A stretch of 8,416 nt of DNA from Lentimicrobiaceae bacterium (GCA_028697695.1 JAQVEI010000082.1:1-8416), one strand, 5' to 3'; positions 1-6,351 are shown, counted from the first letter of the stretch. The notes: generated by a model from the sequence alone, not told the origin. Program-made: numbers and translations.

Positions 1-625
1 GATCGGCTATGACCAGCTTTTTAAAATATCCCCACAACATCAGTTTTAACCCGTTAACCAGTCTGCCTTCATCAAATGTATGCACTTTATGAATTTGCGG
101 CAACAGACTGGTAGAACGCTCTATAGGACCGGCAACCAGTTGCGGGAAAAAGGAAACATACAAGGCAAACTTTCCCAAATGAGTTTCAGGCTTCCTGTAT
201 CCCCGGTAAACATCAATGGTATAGCTAAGAGATTGAAAAATATAAAACGATATTCCAACCGGAAGCAGTATTTTATACAGGGAAAATGGTGGGGATGCAC
301 CGGCTGAGCTGAACAACATATTGGCGGTATCCGCAAAAAAATTAAGGTATTTAAACCCCGCGAGCATACCCAGATTTACTATCAGACTTAAAACAAGCCA
401 GTTCTTCTTACTTCGCCTGCTGGTTTGTTGCGCGATTTTTAAAGCAACCAGATAGTCAACCAGTGTTGTAAAAGCAATGAGTAATACATATTCCGTCTTC
501 CAACTCATGTAAAAAACGTAACTGGCTGTCAGCAGCAGCAACCACCGCCATTTTGGAGCAATGGTAAAATAAAGTATGACCACCAGTGGCAGGAAAAGCA
601 GATATTCCAGAGAGTTGAACAACAT
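1..625 (-). CDS. AlgI-like MBOAT-family membrane O-acyltransferase, N-terminal 208 residues (3' end outside window)
   Basis: Reading the minus strand from the ATG at 625 gives an open frame that runs off the left edge after 208 codons, with no stop. The protein opens with MLFNSLEYLLFLPLVVILYF, the usual beginning of AlgI/DltB-like bacterial MBOAT proteins, which supports this start. Family signatures follow in order: a helix-rich N-terminus (about residues 8-60), LPVGISFYIFQSLSYTIDVY at 121-140, FFPQLVAGPIER at 159-170 and LMLWGYFKKLVIAD at 195-208. Family members are about 450-500 residues, so less than half is present, and the catalytic histidine lies beyond the edge. Known members are inner-membrane proteins that move acyl groups, usually acetyl, onto exported polysaccharides such as alginate, often with a periplasmic SGNH/AlgJ partner. 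The true substrate cannot be read here. A partner might lie further left, but that is inference. Confidence 0.93.
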   Translation of the reverse strand, partial: MLFNSLEYLLFLPLVVILYFTIAPKWRWLLLLTASYVFYMSWKTEYVLLIAFTTLVDYLVALKIAQQTSRRSKKNWLVLSLIVNLGMLAGFKYLNFFADTANMLFSSAGASPPFSLYKILLPVGISFYIFQSLSYTIDVYRGYRKPETHLGKFALYVSFFPQLVAGPIERSTSLLPQIHKVHTFDEGRLVNGLKLMLWGYFKKLVIAD

Positions 626-854
626 GAATTGATGGTTTTGGCAGGTGCAAAATAAAGCAATTTAAATGAACTAAACTGATTTACCTACCGGGAGCTGCCG
701 GAAATTGTTGGCAAATGATTTGCCCTAAATGGTTTTGAAAAAGAAATGCGGGCTCCATCTCTTCAAATTTCAACTTTTGCTGATGCAGGCATATTTTTAG
801 GTGCGCTTTTCAGGTTTCGTCTCGATTTGCATAACCATGTGTGGAAAAATGTAG
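626..854. other. Intergenic spacer between the methyltransferase and MBOAT genes, with two small dyads
   Basis: This 229-base spacer holds no convincing gene. A forward frame opening at 746 overlaps the methyltransferase antisense and resembles nothing. It contains a perfect 15-base dyad GGCAAATGATTTGCC (710-724) and a near-palindrome CCGGGAGCTGCCGG (688-701, one mismatched pair). Either could be an operator or part of an mRNA hairpin in the leader of the MBOAT gene. Neither is followed by a T-tract on the minus strand, so they do not look like intrinsic terminators. Dyads of this size arise by chance at about this frequency. Confidence 0.4.
648..655 (-). promoter_or_regulatory. Candidate -7 promoter box (TTATTTTG) for the MBOAT gene
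   Basis: The minus strand reads TTATTTTG, one mismatch from the Bacteroidota -7 consensus TAnnTTTG. It ends 23 bases before the ATG at 625, the same placement as the better boxes ahead of both sulfotransferases and the flippase. A TTTAG about 20 bases upstream is a weak -33 candidate. One mismatch in an AT-rich spacer makes this tentative. Confidence 0.35.
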
Positions 855-1961
855 TTAATCTGATTTTAGCTTCAGCTCCCACAACTCAACCAGTTCTTTT
901 GCCCGCGATAGGGGTTTTCTTTTTGTTTTTGCAGAGGCGGGCCGCACATGCCTGGTGATAAGTTGCACTTTTTGAAAGCGGTTGCCGGTAATCAGTTCAT
1001 GAATGACAGGGTTTACGGTTGCTTGTTGTGTAACCTCCGCCAGATTTGAAAACAATACTACAAGACGTCCCTGATTTTGCAGATGCATGGCGGCCTGTTC
1101 AAAAAACCGGGGGAAAAGATCTTCCGGATAGTAAATGGCTGCATCCAAAGCTGCGGAAAGCTCGCTTCCGGGTAACCAGGGTGGATTAAATACAATCAGC
1201 GCCGCTTGCTCAGGACAATTATCAAACAGATCGCCTTTACTTACGTGAAGAGAGGATTGTAGCCCGTTTTTTTGAATGAATTCATTTAGGCCGAGTATAG
1301 CATTCGGGTTGATGTCGGTGCCAAAAACAGGTGCAATATCATGCCGGAGCATTTGCATTGAAAGTACGCCACTGCCAATGCCCACATCAATGGCCGGCCC
1401 TTTGGCTCCCCCGTATTGTTTTAGCCAGTTTCCGAACAATTCCAGGTGCTCAAAACGGGTAGGAAAATATGTAGCGTACCAGGGATGAATTTTACGTTGC
1501 AATACCGGGATGTAGATTCCATTTTTATACCATTGCCATGAACTGTTCAGTCCCTGCACCTGCGGAAAAGGCAGCAGGAAATTTGGCAGGCCGGGATAGA
1601 GTATTTTTAGCCAGCCAATTTCTGGCGCTTTGCGTACCTGTAAACGGTGATTGTTTATTTGCAGGTATACCCGGTTGGATAATTCCCGGTAAGCGGCTCT
1701 GCCGGCGCGTTGCCCTGTGAAGGATGAATCCTGATAATGATGTTTTACATGTCTGCTGATTTCGTGCATTACTTCCAATCCGCTGCCATAATAATCAGCG
1801 ATCAATACCGGAATACCTTCCAGTATAGCTTCCAGCGCATAAGACGGTTTCATGCGCTTACGATAATGCATCAAATCAGGGATATCCTCAGAAGGTTGAG
1901 GCCTGTAAGCCTGCAGGCTGCGGTCATTGTCCTCCGGAATTATACCCCCGGGTGTGTTCAT
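855..1961 (-). CDS. Class I SAM-dependent methyltransferase (HemK/small-domain type) with long N-terminal region
   Basis: The 368-residue product carries a Rossmann methyltransferase domain in its C-terminal half. Motif I is DVGIGSG at 192-198, the acidic ribose contact is in FGTDINPNA (D216), and the motif IV catalytic loop is VFNPPWLPG with NPPW at 259-262. The (N/D)PP(Y/W) loop is typical of enzymes that methylate planar amide or ring nitrogens: protein glutamine (PrmC/HemK), adenine or guanine. The class is firm but the substrate is unknown. The first ~165 residues are not a domain I recognise. Residues 159-176 (HPWYATYFPTRFEHLELF) resemble the helix that precedes the SAM domain in HemK-like enzymes. 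I chose the ATG at 1961, preceded by an A-rich GAAAAAT. A GTG four codons earlier (1973) is the alternative. No in-frame ATG exists upstream before the stop codon at 2046-2048. Confidence 0.85.
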   Translation of the reverse strand: MNTPGGIIPEDNDRSLQAYRPQPSEDIPDLMHYRKRMKPSYALEAILEGIPVLIADYYGSGLEVMHEISRHVKHHYQDSSFTGQRAGRAAYRELSNRVYLQINNHRLQVRKAPEIGWLKILYPGLPNFLLPFPQVQGLNSSWQWYKNGIYIPVLQRKIHPWYATYFPTRFEHLELFGNWLKQYGGAKGPAIDVGIGSGVLSMQMLRHDIAPVFGTDINPNAILGLNEFIQKNGLQSSLHVSKGDLFDNCPEQAALIVFNPPWLPGSELSAALDAAIYYPEDLFPRFFEQAAMHLQNQGRLVVLFSNLAEVTQQATVNPVIHELITGNRFQKVQLITRHVRPASAKTKRKPLSRAKELVELWELKLKSD

Positions 1962-2023
1962 ATTTTTCAGCACTACATTCGTCAGATTTGGGGTTGATAC
2001 GGCTTGTAAATTGCTTAAAGTTA

Positions 2024-2031
2024 CAAAATTA
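2024..2031 (-). promoter_or_regulatory. Candidate -7 promoter box (TAATTTTG) for the methyltransferase gene
   Basis: The minus strand reads TAATTTTG, an exact match to TAnnTTTG, in the spacer after the downstream sulfotransferase. It ends 63 bases before the ATG at 1961, giving a leader of roughly 55 bases, longer than for the other genes here. No good TTTG -33 element is visible about 19-21 bases upstream. Confidence 0.4.
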
Positions 2032-2072
2032 ATCAGCGTGAGATTTTATAGATACTGCCGGGACCCTTGTAT

Positions 2073-3131
2073 TTACTTTAAGGCTTTTACTTTACGCTGG
2101 TTAAATTTCCAATAGGTTTTCAGGAAGATCCCCAGGAAACGATTTAATGGCTGTTGCCAACGCCACGGCAGGCGGCTGCCCAGCAACAATGCCCTGTACA
2201 TTAGATTGGCATACAGCAGTAAAGGGCTGGTTTTAATGGATAACCAAAGGTTAAACCGTGTGTATTCTCTGTGGTATCCCATTTTTTCGGCCATTTTGCC
2301 GGCCACCATATCTGCCAGCCTAACTTGCGATGCTGTCATCTCTTCTTTCCAGCGGTTGGAGCGGTCGGTTGATATAGGATTGAGAAGGCTGCGGTGTATG
2401 GTTTTTATCTCTTCGGAATTGCCGTAAGCCTGTTCAACCACATCTTTCATTTTGTAGAAGGACAACACCGAAGCATCGAACGGCAGGTTGAGAAAATCGC
2501 ACATTTCCCTCAGGTGAGGTTCAGGGTTTTCTGCCAGGTCTTCATAGCGAATCATATATATCAGCCCCGGATTTTTCTTTTTGAGATTCAAGGCAAGTTT
2601 CAAAGCAAATTTCCAGCGATAGACTACCAATGGAACGATGGGGACTTCAAAATTCACCCGGGTAAGGGAGAGGTAATTGTCGCGGTAATCGCGGGTGATA
2701 TATATGATTTTAGCTTCGGGGAATATTTTATGCGCGCGGTTGATATACAAAGCATACGCGGGATTTTTGTCTCCAATCAATACGATGTTTGATTTTGGAT
2801 ACACCGACTTATAGGCCAGGCATACTTTTTTTACCATGTGCTGGTAGGTCCGGGTGCCTTTTTCCTGTAACAGCCATTGTAGCAAAGTATCGCGCCCGAT
2901 AAGCCATTTGCTGAAATACCGTTGTGACATTACATCATCGCAAAAGGCTGTGATGGTGGCTTCATCCCAAAGGGTTGTATTCCCATATTTTTTATATAAA
3001 AATACAATAAAGGGGCTTTCGGGGGGTATGGTTACCTGTGGATGCGCTTCGAAGAGCATGCGCAGCAAGGTAGTACCGGAGCGTGGCCGTCCTATGATAT
3101 AAAAAAAAGGCTGGGTGGGTGGTGCTGCCAT
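2073..3131 (-). CDS. PAPS-dependent sulfotransferase, downstream copy of a tandem pair
   Basis: The 352-residue product is a sulfotransferase-family protein, expected to move sulfate from PAPS to a hydroxyl or amine on a glycan, lipid or protein. The 5'-phosphosulfate-binding loop is GRPRSGTTLL at 14-23. The 3'-phosphate-binding segment is TRDYRDNYLSLTR, with R147 and S155. RYEDLA lies at 195-200. An ATG 17 codons upstream (3182) is possible. I prefer 3131 because a TATCTTTG box lies between the two, and because this start makes the motifs fall at exactly the same residue numbers as in the upstream paralog. By hand count the copies share about 49% identity over an ungapped 197 residues. Past about residue 290 a hydrophobic, Arg/Trp/Lys-rich tail follows the catalytic core and may associate with membrane. 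The acceptor is unknown, and no cysteine-pathway or PAPS-synthesis gene is nearby. Confidence 0.92.
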   Translation of the reverse strand: MAAPPTQPFFYIIGRPRSGTTLLRMLFEAHPQVTIPPESPFIVFLYKKYGNTTLWDEATITAFCDDVMSQRYFSKWLIGRDTLLQWLLQEKGTRTYQHMVKKVCLAYKSVYPKSNIVLIGDKNPAYALYINRAHKIFPEAKIIYITRDYRDNYLSLTRVNFEVPIVPLVVYRWKFALKLALNLKKKNPGLIYMIRYEDLAENPEPHLREMCDFLNLPFDASVLSFYKMKDVVEQAYGNSEEIKTIHRSLLNPISTDRSNRWKEEMTASQVRLADMVAGKMAEKMGYHREYTRFNLWLSIKTSPLLLYANLMYRALLLGSRLPWRWQQPLNRFLGIFLKTYWKFNQRKVKALK

Positions 3132-3151
3132 AGTTTGTTTTGGAAACCGCA

Positions 3152-3159
3152 CAAAGATA
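3152..3159 (-). promoter_or_regulatory. -7 promoter box (TATCTTTG) for the downstream sulfotransferase
   Basis: The minus strand reads TATCTTTG, an exact TAnnTTTG match and one of the commonest forms in Bacteroidota. It ends 21 bases before the ATG at 3131. It lies inside the N-terminal extension that the upstream ATG (3182) would require, and this decides the start call. The same octamer occupies the same place ahead of the paralog at 4298. No clear -33 TTTG is seen. Confidence 0.6.
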
Positions 3160-3180
3160 GGATAAAATACGCGCTGTATC

Positions 3181-3237
3181 ATCTGCTTAATCTGCCTTAT
3201 CAGCGTTTCATCATTCTGGCCCGCAGATTAAGCAGAT
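3181..3237. repeat. Perfect 15-base inverted repeat with 27-base loop between the two sulfotransferases
   Basis: The arms ATCTGCTTAATCTGC (3181-3195) and GCAGATTAAGCAGAT (3223-3237) are exact reverse complements separated by 27 bases. Each arm is itself built from two near-identical 9-base units of the form TAATCTGC(T/G). The right arm starts on the final base of the upstream sulfotransferase's TAA stop, and the left arm ends about 20 bases before the next -7 box. A shorter alternative pairing also exists (ATCAGC 3199-3204 with GCTGAT 3241-3246), reaching into the last codons of the gene. There is no T-tract, so it is not a classic intrinsic terminator. It could be a dispersed palindromic element, or an mRNA 3'-end stabilising or terminating hairpin. 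The arrangement looks like a repeat inserted exactly at a stop codon. Confidence 0.8.
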
Positions 3238-4298
3238 TATGCTGATCTTGTTTGCTGTTTCTTATTCAACCATTCAGCGGCAATGCCGGCCAACCACAAC
3301 GGGCCTTTGCTGAGGATTTTTTCGCGCCAGCGATACGGGAAGCGGTCAATAATATGGGTAAGCAGGTAAAGTAAACGTGCATAGGCAACACCTGGAATGG
3401 CACGTAAGCGGATAAGCATCCCAAAATTCACATATTGTCTTTCATAACCCGCCAAGACCGCATATTCTCCGGCAATCATGTCGGCAATTTTTACCTGAAC
3501 CGGTGTCAGATTTTGTTTCCATAAGTTCAAACGGCTGGTATTTATTGGGTTATACAAGCTTTTGTGATGCTTATCGAGAACATCTGTTGGGTAGGTTTTG
3601 GCCACCTCCTCTTTTTTCTTATAGAAGTCAAATACAGATGCATGATAGTCAATTCCCAGAAAAGTGCATACCTGCCCGAAATACCGTTCAGGCTCCCGTG
3701 CCAAATCCTCATACCTGAGAAAGAGAACATCACCGGGATACCGCCTTGATGCTGACAGTGCCTGCCGATAAAAGTATTTCCATTTATAGGTGACCAGCGA
3801 TACCACCGGCAACTCAAAATCGACCCGCGTTACCGAGTAGAAATTATCGCGATAATCGCGAAGCACATAAATAAACTTAGCTTCAGGATAAATGCGCTTC
3901 AGGCGGTCGATATAAATGGTGTAGCCGTGATTTTTATCGCCAATCCACCTGAGGTCGTGCTTAGGATAAAGCGATATAAAGTTCAGATATACCTTTTCGC
4001 AAATATTTCGGTATGTGTTTTTACCTGCATCGTTTATCAGGTCCGCTCTGAGCTTGTACCTATCAATGTTCCAGGTGCTAAACTGCCATTGTTTAAGCAA
4101 ATCATCATAGAATGCCAGTAAAAGCTCCTGCGACCAGTTGGTGATTTTTCCGTAACGGGGATAAAGATTAAGTACAAACTGGCATTCCCAGGGTATTTGT
4201 ATGTTGGGATGCGCATCCAGCAACGACTGCAGAAGGGTAGTGCCGGTGCGGGGCCGGCCGATGATGAAAAATAACGGAAGGGGAGGTGATGAAGCCAT
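3237..4298 (-). CDS. PAPS-dependent sulfotransferase, upstream copy of a tandem pair
   Basis: The 353-residue product starts at the ATG at 4298. The phosphosulfate-binding loop GRPRTGTTLL is at 14-23, only a few residues in, so this is a soluble-type fold with no signal peptide or N-terminal anchor. The 3'-phosphate segment is LRDYRDNFYSVTR, with R147 and S155, and RYEDLA is at 195-200. The substrate-side segments WIGDKNHGY (118-126) and YNPINTSR (249-256) are shared with the downstream copy (IGDKNPAY and LNPISTDR), arguing that the two act on related acceptors. The C-terminal ~55 residues form a hydrophobic and basic tail, as in the paralog. Its last codons run into the inverted repeat at 3181-3237. 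It is probably transcribed from its own TATCTTTG box. Cytoplasmic or membrane-associated sulfation of a surface glycan or lipid precursor is the likely role, but this is inference. Confidence 0.92.
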   Translation of the reverse strand: MASSPPLPLFFIIGRPRTGTTLLQSLLDAHPNIQIPWECQFVLNLYPRYGKITNWSQELLLAFYDDLLKQWQFSTWNIDRYKLRADLINDAGKNTYRNICEKVYLNFISLYPKHDLRWIGDKNHGYTIYIDRLKRIYPEAKFIYVLRDYRDNFYSVTRVDFELPVVSLVTYKWKYFYRQALSASRRYPGDVLFLRYEDLAREPERYFGQVCTFLGIDYHASVFDFYKKKEEVAKTYPTDVLDKHHKSLYNPINTSRLNLWKQNLTPVQVKIADMIAGEYAVLAGYERQYVNFGMLIRLRAIPGVAYARLLYLLTHIIDRFPYRWREKILSKGPLWLAGIAAEWLNKKQQTRSA

Positions 4299-4317
4299 GT
4301 GATGAATTGAAACGTTG

Positions 4318-4325
4318 CAAAGATA
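4318..4325 (-). promoter_or_regulatory. -7 promoter box (TATCTTTG) for the upstream sulfotransferase
   Basis: The minus strand reads TATCTTTG, an exact match to TAnnTTTG, ending 20 bases before the ATG at 4298. A T-rich TTTTC about 18 bases upstream could serve as a degenerate -33 element. It sits in the 150-base spacer after the DUF1648 gene, which otherwise shows no gene. Confidence 0.6.
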
Positions 4326-4448
4326 ATACGTTGCGCGTGAAAATCTATGGTAGGTACAGCCGGTGGCGCGTTTGATATGCTGAATAAATTTACCGGCATA
4401 CGAATAAGTGTCACAACACCAATGAGTGCATATAAGCCTGTAGTGTAA

Positions 4449-4958
4449 TTATTTCGAGCGTGATGAGATGATGATATAAACCATTAATGGAATTATACTA
4501 ATGGCGGCTATGCTTGTAATAAGGATGAAAGCGTTGGGATACCTATTGCTTTCGGCAGAAGTGATCATGGCCTGCAAAATGATAATAAATATTATCCCCA
4601 CTCCGGCAGCCATCAACCGAATAAAGCGGGCAGCCAAACGGTATTGAACCAATTGATTTTCGGGTGTAATTTTTACTACGTAATTAAAAATATGGGGATA
4701 ACGGCTAAGCCATACCATGGGAGGAATAGTCAGGGTAGCAATAGCCGGCAAAATCATCAGCGTAAGTCTTGAGCCATAGCCATCCGGTTCACCTTTAATG
4801 TTAAAATGGATGGGGATGGTTTCAGGCATGGAAGTGTAGGTTATTACAGCCACCATCCAGGCAATGGCTATGGTTGCCAGCGCCCCCATCTCCAATATTC
4901 TGTCAGTGGAAGTAAGTTGTGGGCGAATTTTTGAAAGCTGCTCCTTTTTCTTTTGCAT
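4449..4958 (-). CDS. DUF1648-domain integral membrane protein, four predicted helices
   Basis: This small protein (169 residues from the ATG at 4958) has four hydrophobic segments at about 25-41, 65-83, 114-134 and 142-165. The diagnostic DUF1648 stretch is MPETIPIHFNIKGEPDGYG at 44-62, in the loop after the first helix. It matches the family pattern of a proline pair, HFN and a downstream G-x-x-x-x-Y/F-G. In Firmicutes the domain forms the N-terminal part of SdpI-type immunity/signalling proteins. Here there is no second SdpI half and no toxin or ArsR-type repressor beside it, so an immunity role is not supported. A GTG six codons earlier (4976) is in frame, but the ATG with an AAA-rich second codon region is more natural. 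A poor -7 match (TAGATTCA, 4982-4989) is at the usual distance. The function is unknown. Confidence 0.85.
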   Translation of the reverse strand: MQKKKEQLSKIRPQLTSTDRILEMGALATIAIAWMVAVITYTSMPETIPIHFNIKGEPDGYGSRLTLMILPAIATLTIPPMVWLSRYPHIFNYVVKITPENQLVQYRLAARFIRLMAAGVGIIFIIILQAMITSAESNRYPNAFILITSIAAISIIPLMVYIIISSRSK

Positions 4959-4995
4959 AATGAATGATATTAGCACGCTTATGAATCTATCCGGA

Positions 4996-5014
4996 AAACC
5001 CGAATTCAGGGTTT
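4996..5014 (-). terminator. Weak hairpin downstream of the flippase gene
   Basis: On the minus strand AAACCC and GGGTTT pair around a 7-base loop, starting 15 bases after the flippase stop codon, with one further T after the stem. A 6-base stem with only a short T-run that is mostly inside the stem is marginal for an intrinsic terminator. The position between two genes with separate promoters makes it plausible. Confidence 0.3.
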
Positions 5015-5028
5015 AAAAGTAACAAATT

Positions 5029-6318
5029 TCACTTTCGCCTGAAACGTGACAAAAAGTTCCAGTCGGCTCTGCTAAATGTAAAGATAGCTCTTACCTGTAT
5101 TCCTGTAACGCGTGCAAACATCACCACATAAATGAAAGTTGCCATGGCATAACTGAGATTGGTAGCCATTACTGCTCCCCATGCACCATATTTAGGAATA
5201 AGCAGGTAGTTTAACCCAACATTTACCAGCAGAGCCGGCGTAAATGCTTTAATAGCCACATCGGGACGCCCCATGCCTGATAGTTGCCCGCTTACAATAC
5301 GAAAAGCGATAACCATAAGTATTCCGGGCATTATCCACTGCATCACTGCAACACTTGGGATGAATTGTTCTCCAAAAACCAGTGGTACCAGCCAGGGCGA
5401 AAGCACTATGATGGCTATGGAGAGTAAACAGCCTGATATCAGTGAAACCCGCAGCAACTGTGTGGTTTGTAAGGTCATTTTCTTTAAGTCAGATGCATTG
5501 GCGCTGCGGCTCATGACCACAACCCCGATGGCCAGCGGGATTTGCCACAGCAGCTCGGCAATGGATACTCCAAGGGAGTAGATACCTGTTTCGGTTGCGC
5601 CTGCCATTTTTTTTAGCAGCAATACATCCACACGGTAGTTTAATTGGATTACCAGAAAGGAGAGGGCAAAAACAACACCAGTCTTTAAAATACGTTTAAC
5701 GAGTGTTTTTTCGGCTTTGAACCGGAATTTAAACTGCCGGAGTACCATACTTATTGCCACTACGGCCACAATAAAATTTGCCCATAGCATGGCAGTCAAC
5801 GCACCTCTCAGGCCACCTCTTAAAACCAAAACCAGTAACAGGGTTAAGAGCAGCATCAGCAGGCCGGTGAGCCAGTTTACCAGATTGGCTTTGGGTATTT
5901 CCTCTTTACCCAGAAAAATGCCGCCGATGTAAATATTGGTTAGCCGTAAGGGGATAACGCCCAGTGCCAGTGCGATAAGCAAAGGTGTGTAACCGGTGGT
6001 ATCGGTAAAAAGATAAGCCAGAGCGCTGAATACTATGCCCAAAAAAGAGGTGAACAACAATATAAAAAATACAGCCGAAATTACTTTGTCATCCTTTTCG
6101 GTTCGCGAACCCAGAATATGAATGGTGGTGCCGCGTATGCCCATTTGGAAGAAGCTCACCACCAAAACAGGTACCACCAATATGGCGGTATACAAGCCGT
6201 ATTGCTGTGGCCCAAGCAATCGTGCCAACAGTATAGCTACCAGCAAATTTGCAAAAAGAGTGAATACATTGCTGCTCAACACTCTTAATATGTCGCCAAA
6301 ATAGGATCGCTTTGCCAC
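5029..6318 (-). CDS. Wzx/MATE-type polysaccharide flippase (oligosaccharide export membrane protein)
   Basis: The 429-residue protein is almost entirely hydrophobic segments, roughly 12 helices from residue 15 to 402, matching the size and layout of polysaccharide_synt/Wzx transporters of the MOP superfamily. Recognisable family segments are ARLLGPQQYGLY at 32-43 after the first helix, and in the last third GRPDVAIKA (349-357) and LNYLLIPKYGAWGAVMATNL (369-388). Members move undecaprenyl-linked oligosaccharides, O-antigen or teichuronic-type units across the inner membrane. The start codon is GTG (6318), reading MAKRSYFGDILRVLSSNVF, and an exact -7 box ends 26 bases upstream. No glycosyltransferase or Wzy polymerase is in the window, so its cargo is unknown. 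The nearby sulfotransferases and MBOAT could decorate the same product, but they appear separately transcribed. Confidence 0.9.
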   Translation of the reverse strand: MAKRSYFGDILRVLSSNVFTLFANLLVAILLARLLGPQQYGLYTAILVVPVLVVSFFQMGIRGTTIHILGSRTEKDDKVISAVFFILLFTSFLGIVFSALAYLFTDTTGYTPLLIALALGVIPLRLTNIYIGGIFLGKEEIPKANLVNWLTGLLMLLLTLLLVLVLRGGLRGALTAMLWANFIVAVVAISMVLRQFKFRFKAEKTLVKRILKTGVVFALSFLVIQLNYRVDVLLLKKMAGATETGIYSLGVSIAELLWQIPLAIGVVVMSRSANASDLKKMTLQTTQLLRVSLISGCLLSIAIIVLSPWLVPLVFGEQFIPSVAVMQWIMPGILMVIAFRIVSGQLSGMGRPDVAIKAFTPALLVNVGLNYLLIPKYGAWGAVMATNLSYAMATFIYVVMFARVTGIQVRAIFTFSRADWNFLSRFRRK

Positions 6319-6343
6319 AGCTATACAAGTAATTTTTGAAATG

Positions 6344-6351
6344 CAAAGGTA
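6344..6351 (-). promoter_or_regulatory. -7 promoter box (TACCTTTG) for the flippase gene
   Basis: The minus strand reads TACCTTTG, an exact TAnnTTTG match, ending 26 bases before the GTG at 6318. Its placement supports that GTG as the true start. No convincing -33 element is visible upstream. Confidence 0.55.

Noticed and set aside
746..958. Forward frame of 70 codons reaching into the methyltransferase 3' end
   Set aside because: No family resemblance, no promoter-like box, and its second half is antisense to a clear gene.
2394..2792. Forward-strand open frame of 132 codons, the longest on that strand
   Set aside because: It lies wholly antisense to the sulfotransferase, whose PAPS motifs are unmistakable, and its translation has no recognisable domain. 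The spacing and composition fit a shadow frame.
3132..3182. N-terminal extension of the downstream sulfotransferase from the ATG at 3182
   Set aside because: It would bury an exact TATCTTTG promoter box in coding sequence and break the one-to-one motif numbering with the paralog.
3181..3246. CRISPR repeat or insertion-sequence end
   Set aside because: There are only two arms in inverted orientation, no array of spacers, no transposase and no target-site duplication.
4037..4414. Minus-strand frame of 125 codons overlapping the upstream sulfotransferase
   Set aside because: It overlaps the real gene in another frame, is rich in Pro and Cys without a motif, and would place the true gene's promoter inside it.
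4449..4958. Toxin-immunity (Sdp-like) system
   Set aside because: Only a DUF1648 domain is present, with no SdpC-like toxin, no SdpI C-terminal domain and no regulator beside it.
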